From assembly GCF_017114915.1 (NCBI RefSeq), contig NZ_JAAUOE010000009.1:1-64000 (forward strand): DNA of 64,000 nt. Direction: 5' to 3'. This stretch comes from Pseudomonas frederiksbergensis. Its GTDB lineage: Bacteria > Pseudomonadota > Gammaproteobacteria > Pseudomonadales > Pseudomonadaceae. This document shows, in pieces, positions 57,895-64,000 of this stretch. Both the position numbers and the translations under genes were made by a program. The notes below the pieces were generated by a model. It saw only the letters and a list, made by a program, of their open reading frames with translations, was not told the DNA's origin and searched no databases. How positions within the stretch are numbered: the first letter of the stretch is position 1; each line of letters opens with the position of its first letter.

Positions 57895-59226
57895 TTATTC
57901 CTCGGTCAACGCGGAGCCTGCCCGGTCGAGCAGCGGTTTGAACAAATAGTTGAGGAGCGAACGTTCACCGGTGCGCACGAACATTTCTGCCGGCATGCCG
58001 GGCTTGATCACCAGGCCGTTGAGTTTTTCCATGGCCTGGTCGCTGACGCTGCTGCGCAGCACGTAATACGGCACACCGGTTTTCTCATCGACCATCTGGT
58101 CGGCGGAGATCAGGCTGACTTCGCCCGGCACTCGCGGGGTACGGCTCTGGTTGAACGCGGTGAACAGAATGTCCACCGGCAAGTGCGTGCCGACTTTGTC
58201 GATCAGGTTGATCGGCAAGTGCCCTTCCACTTCCAGGCGGGTGCCCTGCGGGACGATCTCCAGCAGGGTGTCGCCCTGACGCACCACCGCGCCCTCGGTG
58301 TGAACCCCGAGATTGACGGCGATGCCGTCGGCGGTGGCGATGATTTCGCTGTGTTGCAGGTCGAAGCCGGCGGAGGTCAGTTGCTCTTCCAGGGTCACGC
58401 TTTTGAGCTGCGCGTCGGCCAATTGGCTGCGTACTTCTTTCTGGTACTCCTCGCCGTGCTGTTGCAGCTTCAGTCGGGACTCAAGAATGCCCTGCTCCAC
58501 CCGGCCGCTTTCGCCGGTGTTCTCTGCCAACTGTTGCTGCACTTGCGACAGCTGACGCTGGTACTCCATCAAACGGTTGCGCGGGATGTAGCCGTTGTCG
58601 GCCAAGGGCTGCAGATTGCTCAGCTGTTGTTGCAGGGAATTGGCCTGGGCCGTCAGGTCGGTGCGTGCGCGGCGCATGCCGGCCAGTTGCGCACTGGCGC
58701 CTTCGATGTTCGCGCGCAAAGCGGCTTGCTCACGGGAAAACGCTTCGCGGCGGCTGCTGAACAACTGCCGTTGGCCTTCAAGTACCAACGCCAGGCGCGG
58801 GTCAGGATCATTGCTCAGTTCGGCGGGGAAATTCACCTGTTTGAGGTTGTCCCGTTCACTCTGCCAGCGCGCCAGGCTGGCCCATGCCATGCGGTATTGC
58901 GCTTGCAACGATTGCACGTCGGCGGCGACCTGGGTCTGGTCGAGGCGAAACAGCGGCTGGCCCTGCTTCACCACCTGGCCTTCGCGCACCAGAATCTGGC
59001 TGATCACGCCGCTGCTCATCGATTGCACGGCTTTGCGCTTGCCCGAGACCACCACGGTGCCTTGCACCGGAATGCCTTGATCGAGCGGCGCAAGGCTCGC
59101 CCAGGTGAAGAAACTGCCGGCGCCAACGATCGCCAGCATCCAGCCCATGCGGGCGAAGAAACGGGCGTCGCGCTCGGGGTGTTCGGCAATGTAGTCGTGT
59201 TCGTTGTTCATGCGTGTGCTGCTCAT
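57895..59226 (-). CDS. aprE: Alkaline protease secretion membrane fusion protein AprE
   Basis: A 443-residue HlyD-family adaptor. One N-terminal membrane anchor (WMLAIVGAGSFFTWASLAPLD) is followed by split lipoyl motifs (ISQILVREGQVVKQGQPL), a coiled coil and a C-terminal domain ending RAGSALTEE. The ATG overlaps the aprD stop as ATGA. aprF starts two bases after its stop. It bridges AprD and AprF. Confidence 0.95.
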   Translation of the reverse strand: MSSTRMNNEHDYIAEHPERDARFFARMGWMLAIVGAGSFFTWASLAPLDQGIPVQGTVVVSGKRKAVQSMSSGVISQILVREGQVVKQGQPLFRLDQTQVAADVQSLQAQYRMAWASLARWQSERDNLKQVNFPAELSNDPDPRLALVLEGQRQLFSSRREAFSREQAALRANIEGASAQLAGMRRARTDLTAQANSLQQQLSNLQPLADNGYIPRNRLMEYQRQLSQVQQQLAENTGESGRVEQGILESRLKLQQHGEEYQKEVRSQLADAQLKSVTLEEQLTSAGFDLQHSEIIATADGIAVNLGVHTEGAVVRQGDTLLEIVPQGTRLEVEGHLPINLIDKVGTHLPVDILFTAFNQSRTPRVPGEVSLISADQMVDEKTGVPYYVLRSSVSDQAMEKLNGLVIKPGMPAEMFVRTGERSLLNYLFKPLLDRAGSALTEE

Positions 59227-61010
59227 ACACCCGAATTCCTGGTCATGGGCTGATACTGCCGGCTCATGCTGAGCCCGCCCGGTGCCTGCGCGGCTTTTTC
59301 ACGTGGCTGTTCCTGGGTAGCCGACTGGTTGCCGGCAAGCGCCTTGAGCACTTCCTGGCTTGGGCCGAAGGCTTGCAAACGACCTTCGTTGAGCACCAGC
59401 AACTTGTCGGCCTGGGCCAGGGCCGAAGAGCGATGGGTGACCAGAATCACGCTGGTGCCCCGGGCTTTCATGTGCGCGATGGCGCCGGCCAGTGCCGCTT
59501 CGCCGACGGTGTCGAGGTTGGAGTTCGGCTCATCCAGCACCACCAGGCTCGGGTTGCCGTACAACGCGCGAGCCAGGGCCACCCGTTGCTTCTGGCCACC
59601 GGACAAACCGCTGCCGTCCTCGCCGAGTATGGTGTCGTAGCCCTGGGGCATGCGCAGGATCAGTTCATGAACGCCGGCCTGTTGCGCGGCCTCGACGACT
59701 TGTTGCGGATCCGCTTCACGGAATCGGGCGATGTTTTCCGCGATGCTGCCACTGAACAATTCGATGTCCTGGGGCAGATAACCGATATATGGGCCGAGAT
59801 CGTCACGGTTCCAGCGATGAATGTCCGCGCCATCGAGGCGCACCGTGCCGCCCAACGTCGGCCAGACACCGACCAGCACCCGCGCCAGGGTCGACTTACC
59901 GGAGCCGGAAGCCCCGAGCACGCCCAGCACTTCGCCGGTGCCCAGGTGGAAATTGACCATGTGCAAGGTCGCTGCCCGTTGCCCCGGTGGGCCGGCGCTG
60001 ACTTGCTCGAACGTGATCTGACCTTTCGGCGCCGGCAGTGCCATGGCCTCGTCACTCGGTGGAAAGGCTTGCAGCAAGGCGTCGAGGCGGCGGTAAGCGA
60101 GTTTGGCGCCGCTCCACTGTTTCCACACGGCGATCAACTGATCGATGGGGCTCAGCACCCGGCCCATCAGGATGGAGCCGGCGATCATCATCCCGGCGGT
60201 CATGTCGCCCTTGATCACCAGCAAGGCGCCCAGTCCCAGCACCAGGGATTGCAGGCACAGGCGCAGGGTTTTGCTCAGGGAGCTGATGACCGCGCCGGTG
60301 TCGCTGGCCTGATTCTGCAAGCCGAGAAAACGCGCGTGCACCGCAAACCAGCGCTTGCGCAACGCGCCGAGCATGCCCATGGCCTGAATGGTTTCAGCGT
60401 TATGCAGGTGACTGGTGGCCAGTTGGCTGGACTTCTGGGAAAAACCCGCGGCTTCACCCAGGGGCTTTTTGGTCATCGCTTCGTTGAGGCAGGCCAGCCC
60501 GATCAACAGCACCGCGCCCGCGGTGGCCAGTACGCCGAGCCAGACGTTGAACAGAAAGATCACGAACAGATAGACCGGAAACCACGGCGCATCGAAGAAG
60601 GCAAACAACGCCGGACCGGTGACGAACTGGCGAATATGGGTCAAGTCGCCCAGGGATTGCCCGGCGTTGCCCTCCCCCTTGAACAGGTTGCGCTCGAAAG
60701 CGGCCTGATACACCCGCAGGTTGAAACGGCGCTCCAGCTGGCTGCCGATACGGATGACGATGAAACTGCGCACGGTCTCCAGCAGGCCAATGAAGGCGAA
60801 AAATCCGACTACCATTAGCGACAACATCGCCAAGGTGGTTTCGTTTTGCGACGACAGCACTCGGTCATAAACCTGGAGCATATAAATCGACGGGACCAAC
60901 ATCAAAACGTTGATCAATGCGGTAAAGCAGCCGACGCTGATCAAGATGTTCTTATAGTCGCCCAGTGCCTTGAATAACGGTGCGGTGGCCGGGGGGCTCG
61001 CCATCTTCAT
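59223..61010 (-). CDS. aprD: Alkaline protease secretion ABC transporter AprD
   Basis: A 595-residue inner-membrane exporter. A six-helix membrane domain precedes a nucleotide-binding domain with Walker A GASGSGKST, signature LSGGQKQRVALARAL and Walker B LVVLDEPNSNLD. AGGAAG precedes the ATG. It is paralogous to the 17756-19477 transporter. Substrates probably include AprX and the lipases. Confidence 0.95.
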   Translation of the reverse strand: MKMASPPATAPLFKALGDYKNILISVGCFTALINVLMLVPSIYMLQVYDRVLSSQNETTLAMLSLMVVGFFAFIGLLETVRSFIVIRIGSQLERRFNLRVYQAAFERNLFKGEGNAGQSLGDLTHIRQFVTGPALFAFFDAPWFPVYLFVIFLFNVWLGVLATAGAVLLIGLACLNEAMTKKPLGEAAGFSQKSSQLATSHLHNAETIQAMGMLGALRKRWFAVHARFLGLQNQASDTGAVISSLSKTLRLCLQSLVLGLGALLVIKGDMTAGMMIAGSILMGRVLSPIDQLIAVWKQWSGAKLAYRRLDALLQAFPPSDEAMALPAPKGQITFEQVSAGPPGQRAATLHMVNFHLGTGEVLGVLGASGSGKSTLARVLVGVWPTLGGTVRLDGADIHRWNRDDLGPYIGYLPQDIELFSGSIAENIARFREADPQQVVEAAQQAGVHELILRMPQGYDTILGEDGSGLSGGQKQRVALARALYGNPSLVVLDEPNSNLDTVGEAALAGAIAHMKARGTSVILVTHRSSALAQADKLLVLNEGRLQAFGPSQEVLKALAGNQSATQEQPREKAAQAPGGLSMSRQYQPMTRNSGV

Positions 61011-61213
61011 TGGTTCTTCCTGAGGTATTAAGCCTCGCGCTGTTCGGCGAGGTTCCAGTTAACTGTCCGCACACGGGTCTAGACATTCTTTTACCCGTTA
61101 TCGCTTACAAACCAATAACAACTCTTTATGGCCCTTAAAAAGCCCTGGTTATTAATCGGCTGCTTATAACTGCAACAACGGTCTTTATATTGCGTCGGTC
61201 CGGCGCTTTTCGT

Positions 61214-61636
61214 TTATTGCGCTGCGCGCGTGAGCGTAATAATCAGCCCCGACTTCAAGTTACTTTTGTAAAGCCCCTCCCGCAGCCGACTGAAAAACAC
61301 AATTCTTGAGCCTTCCTTACCGGTCACGGCAATGCCGTCCGGCTCCGGAAACCAGCCCATCGCCGACGTGTTCAGCCAGGCGCTGAGGCAATCGGCCCCC
61401 TCACCCAGGGTCTGGTCCGATTTAAGCTCGATCGTGCAGACATTCGACGGTTTGTCCTGCAGCGCCTGGGACTCGGGCGAGTCTTGCGCGGTATTCAAAA
61501 TGGCTTGCCATTTTCCGACCAGTTCCGACGGATCGGCTAATTTCAGACTGCGTGCCATGGCTACTTCTCCAAGAAACATCATCAGCGTCGCCAACAGCCA
61601 CGCGGTTGTTTTGCAGGTAAAAGCGTTCCGGGTCAT
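61214..61636 (-). CDS. aprI: Alkaline protease inhibitor AprI/Inh
   Basis: A 140-residue periplasmic inhibitor that protects the producer from its serralysin. The signal peptide (MTRNAFTCKTTAWLLATLMM onwards) ends near VAMARS. The mature N-terminus SLKLADPSELVGKW is characteristic; it inserts into the protease active site in known complexes. Two cysteines (NVCTI and GADCLS) form the family disulfide. ATG at 61636 is chosen because the signal peptide starts there, although its ribosome site is weak; an earlier frame reaches into aprX. It lies 67 bases after aprX. Confidence 0.93.
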   Translation of the reverse strand: MTRNAFTCKTTAWLLATLMMFLGEVAMARSLKLADPSELVGKWQAILNTAQDSPESQALQDKPSNVCTIELKSDQTLGEGADCLSAWLNTSAMGWFPEPDGIAVTGKEGSRIVFFSRLREGLYKSNLKSGLIITLTRAAQ

Positions 61637-61666
61637 AGGGCGTTTTACTCTGGATCGGGGCAGAGA

Positions 61667-61685
61667 GTGGCGCGTAAAGCGCCAC
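61667..61685 (-). terminator. Hairpin between aprX and aprI
   Basis: GTGGCGC (61667-61673) pairs with GCGCCAC (61679-61685) around a 5-base loop, 18 bases after the aprX stop. The stem carries no T run. It may attenuate expression of the downstream genes relative to the protease. Confidence 0.5.
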
Positions 61686-61703
61686 CCTCCTTTTTGCCGT
61701 GAA

Positions 61704-63152
61704 TCAGGCCACGATGTCCGAGAACGCCGCCTGGCCAACGGTACTGACCAGGAAGTCAGCCACGCCGTGCCCGGAGAAGTCCACCGACAACAGGCTGTTG
61801 CCGCCCGACGAGGTCAACACTGCGTCGCCTGCCGCACCGGTGAACGAACTCACAAAGTGCAGGCCTGCGCCGTTGGTGATGCCGGTCAGGTCGATCTTGT
61901 CCAGGCTACTGACGAAGTCGAGGATCTGATCGACGGCACCTGGCTTGGAGTCGCTGCTGGCCGCGAACACGAAGGTGTCCGAACCCGAACCGCCCCATAG
62001 TTTGTCCGCGCCGCCCGCGCCGAAGAGGATGTCGTTGCCGGCACCGCCCTTCAGCTCGTTGGAGACGCTGTTACCGATCAGCAAGTCGCTACCGGAACCG
62101 CCAATCGCGTTCTCGACGGTGACGCCTTTGGCAATGGACACATTGCCCACCAGGCCGCCAACGTCGGAGAACGAGGTTTCATTGAGATTGATCTTCTGGT
62201 TCTGGGTAAAACCAGAGAAGTCCAGAGTGTCCTTGCCGCCCGCATCCCACACCGAGAACACGACTTTATCCGAGGACGAAGACGCGCTCAGGAAATCGCG
62301 ACCGGCGTTGGAGTTGAAGCCGTAGGTGGTATCACCGGTACGGGTGGTGGTGTTGGCACCGTAGAGTTTCTGAATAGCGGCGATATCGTCTATCAGCGGG
62401 CCGGACGCATAGGCCTCCACACCGCCCTTGCTGAAGTTCTGGTCGGTATTGCTTTCACTCCAGTAGCTCATGACGCTGTAACCGCGGGTGTCTTGCCCGT
62501 AGGTCGCGTCATTGTAGGTCGGTGCGCCTTCACCAGCGTTGTAATCGCCAGGGTGGGCCAGGCCCAGGGTGTGACCGATTTCGTGGGTCAGGGTCTGACG
62601 GCCGTAGTTGTTCAGGTCCGGCGTCTTGTTGACGTTATAGCCACTGCCCGTCAGATACCACGAAGTACCGTCATAACCTGGGCCCGTGCCAGGCAGATAG
62701 GCGAATGCTGCCGCGCCATCCTGACCACCGCTGTAGTTGCCGAAAGTCATGTGACCGTCACCGCCAAAGGACTTCTCGGTGAAAGTGACATTCGCCACGT
62801 CGGCCCAGGATTGCATGGCAAGCACGGCCTGGGCTTTCTGCTGCGCGCTGAACTGGCTGAACCCGGTGATGCCGTGCTTGTTCATGGTGCTCGACGAGGC
62901 CGAGGTCAGGAACGTATAGGTGAGTTCGATTTTGCCGCTGCCGTCCTTGTCCTGGTAGGCAGCGCCGTCACGCAGCAGCTGGGTGGCGGCCTCGTCGACG
63001 GAGAAGGAGGGTTTGCCATTGACCGTGAGATTGCCGCCCCGGTCATATTGATGGCTGAAACTATCGACCTGGTTGTAGGCGGAACTGGATGCAGCCAATG
63101 GCGCAAAGCCCTGTTCGGCAAGATCAATAGCGTTGTCTTTTACTTTCGACAT
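61704..63152 (-). CDS. aprX: Extracellular alkaline metalloprotease AprX (serralysin, M10B)
   Basis: A 482-residue serralysin. The zinc site is H190-E191-x-x-H194-x5-H200 in [12 protein letters not shown], with Met-turn SVMSYW (M228). RTX calcium repeats lie at about 340-400 ([27 protein letters not shown]). The C-terminus ends with D-I-V-A, a hydrophobic type I secretion end. There is no signal peptide. ATG at 63152 has AAGGAAG upstream; an in-frame extension to 63257 adds 35 unlike residues. It is the first gene of the operon. Confidence 0.96.
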   Translation of the reverse strand: MSKVKDNAIDLAEQGFAPLAASSSAYNQVDSFSHQYDRGGNLTVNGKPSFSVDEAATQLLRDGAAYQDKDGSGKIELTYTFLTSASSSTMNKHGITGFSQFSAQQKAQAVLAMQSWADVANVTFTEKSFGGDGHMTFGNYSGGQDGAAAFAYLPGTGPGYDGTSWYLTGSGYNVNKTPDLNNYGRQTLTHEIGHTLGLAHPGDYNAGEGAPTYNDATYGQDTRGYSVMSYWSESNTDQNFSKGGVEAYASGPLIDDIAAIQKLYGANTTTRTGDTTYGFNSNAGRDFLSASSSSDKVVFSVWDAGGKDTLDFSGFTQNQKINLNETSFSDVGGLVGNVSIAKGVTVENAIGGSGSDLLIGNSVSNELKGGAGNDILFGAGGADKLWGGSGSDTFVFAASSDSKPGAVDQILDFVSSLDKIDLTGITNGAGLHFVSSFTGAAGDAVLTSSGGNSLLSVDFSGHGVADFLVSTVGQAAFSDIVA

Positions 63153-63656
63153 AAACACACTTCCTTGTTTAGCAATGGAACAGTTTTTGTCCGACAGAAC
63201 AATCTCTGGCGAGATCGTCCTATCACTCGCCCAATGAAGGCGTATAAAAACTGACACAATTCGAAATCAAACGTCTACATTTTTTTTGACGTCAAATTTA
63301 ACTGCCCGGGAGAACTCCCGCAAACATTGAGTTCGCTGTCGAAATATTGTTTGCAGCTCGGACTCTCAGCCTGATTGTCCGACAATTTGTTATTTAAATA
63401 TTAAATATGAGTAAGTTGTTTTTTGGACTTATTAGTATGAGCGCCATTGTATTGCCATCAACTAAATTAAACGGCCAGTTAGTTGCGGCGGTGGCCGGAA
63501 ACAGAGCTCCGACAGCCAGTAAATTCCCGCCACCGCCCTCAAACCATGCTGGTCCTTGCGCCCTGCTAGACTGATTACGCCCTGGCGCCTGACAGCGTTG
63601 CCAGGCCACCGCATCCGGGCGGCCAAAGCCCCTGTCTCCTGATCTGGAGGTATCCC
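63153..63656. other. Divergent intergenic region before aprX and the alcohol dehydrogenase
   Basis: About 500 bases without a convincing gene. It must hold the promoter of the apr-lipase operon (AT-rich part near 63270-63460) and that of the alcohol dehydrogenase (GC-rich part near 63600). Confidence 0.5.
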
Positions 63657-64000
63657 ATGAGCGACAGCACCGAACTCACTACTTTCACCGGCTGGGCTGC
63701 AACGTCGGCAGGCGCGCCACTGGAGCGCTATAGCTACGACCCCGGCCCATTGGGGGAAGAAGAGGTGGAAGTCGCCGTGGAGTATTGCGGCGTCTGCCAC
63801 TCCGACCAGTCGATGATCGATAACGAATGGGGCCTGAGCCATTACCCGTTTATCCCTGGCCACGAAGTGGTCGGCAGTATCGTGCGAGTGGGCGCACAGG
63901 TACGCGGCCTCGAAGTGGGACAACGGGTGGGCATTGGTTGGTACAAGGGCAGTTGCATGCATTGCTCATCGTGTATCGGAGGCTCCCACAATCTGTGCAA
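63657..64000 (+). CDS. Zinc-dependent alcohol dehydrogenase, partial (3' end outside window)
   Basis: The first 114 codons of a medium-chain, zinc-binding alcohol dehydrogenase. The catalytic zinc ligands are visible in CGVCHSDQSM and PGHEVVG. The structural zinc cysteines appear as CMHCSSC, with the next at the very end of the window. The pattern resembles the YahK/cinnamyl alcohol dehydrogenase group. GGAGG lies seven bases before ATG. The gene is cut by the window edge. Confidence 0.9.
   Translation, partial: MSDSTELTTFTGWAATSAGAPLERYSYDPGPLGEEEVEVAVEYCGVCHSDQSMIDNEWGLSHYPFIPGHEVVGSIVRVGAQVRGLEVGQRVGIGWYKGSCMHCSSCIGGSHNLC

Overview
The window looks like a chromosomal segment of a fluorescens-type Pseudomonas. 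The reasons are the gene order of the alkaline protease/lipase operon (aprX-inh-aprDEF-prtA-prtB-lipase), the fdnGHI-fdhE-selAB-selC block, and the dense short palindromic (REP-like) repeats between genes. I inferred the genus from gene content and order, not from a database search. I see no insertion sequence, integrase, phage gene, rRNA or CRISPR array.

Region 1 (1-9.4 kb, all minus strand) is a candidate catabolic locus. It holds a Cys/Met-metabolism PLP enzyme, an APC permease closely resembling the E. coli S-methylmethionine permease MmuP, a LysR regulator, a divergent threonine-synthase-like enzyme, an Lrp/AsnC regulator, a short homoserine dehydrogenase without an ACT domain, and an aldehyde dehydrogenase. 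A YcaC-like hydrolase lies upstream. Together the genes suggest uptake of a methionine- or homoserine-like compound and oxidation of homoserine through aspartate semialdehyde to aspartate. This is the part most likely to be undescribed.

Region 2 (9.8-19.5 kb) encodes a 1723-residue, PsmE/AlgE-like mannuronan C5-epimerase with RTX modules and an SGNH O-acetylhydrolase-like domain. It converges on a complete three-gene type I secretion system that probably exports it. A lysozyme-inhibitor-like protein and a small lipoprotein follow, then a tctCBA tricarboxylate transporter (21.5-24.5 kb).

Region 3 (24.7-28.6 kb) is the conserved four-gene set of circularly permuted ATP-grasp, alpha-E, transglutaminase-like and Anbu proteasome-type peptidase, whose product is unknown.

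Region 4 (29.3-38.7 kb) is a complete selenocysteine and formate dehydrogenase locus on the minus strand: fdnG (with an in-frame UGA and a visible SECIS hairpin), fdnH, fdnI, fdhE, selA, selB and selC. The selC tRNA-Sec starts 6 bases after selB.

Region 5 (38.9-46.1 kb) carries a PatB/MalY-type C-S lyase, an XPD/DinG-like Fe-S helicase coupled to a FAN1-like VRR-NUC nuclease, a YgdI/YgdR-type lipoprotein, a DUF1624 membrane protein and a small exported protein.

Region 6 (46.4-63.2 kb) is the extracellular enzyme operon: serralysin aprX, its inhibitor, the AprDEF exporter, two subtilisin-type autotransporters (PrtA, PrtB) and two tandem family I.3 lipases. The window ends inside a zinc alcohol dehydrogenase gene on the plus strand.
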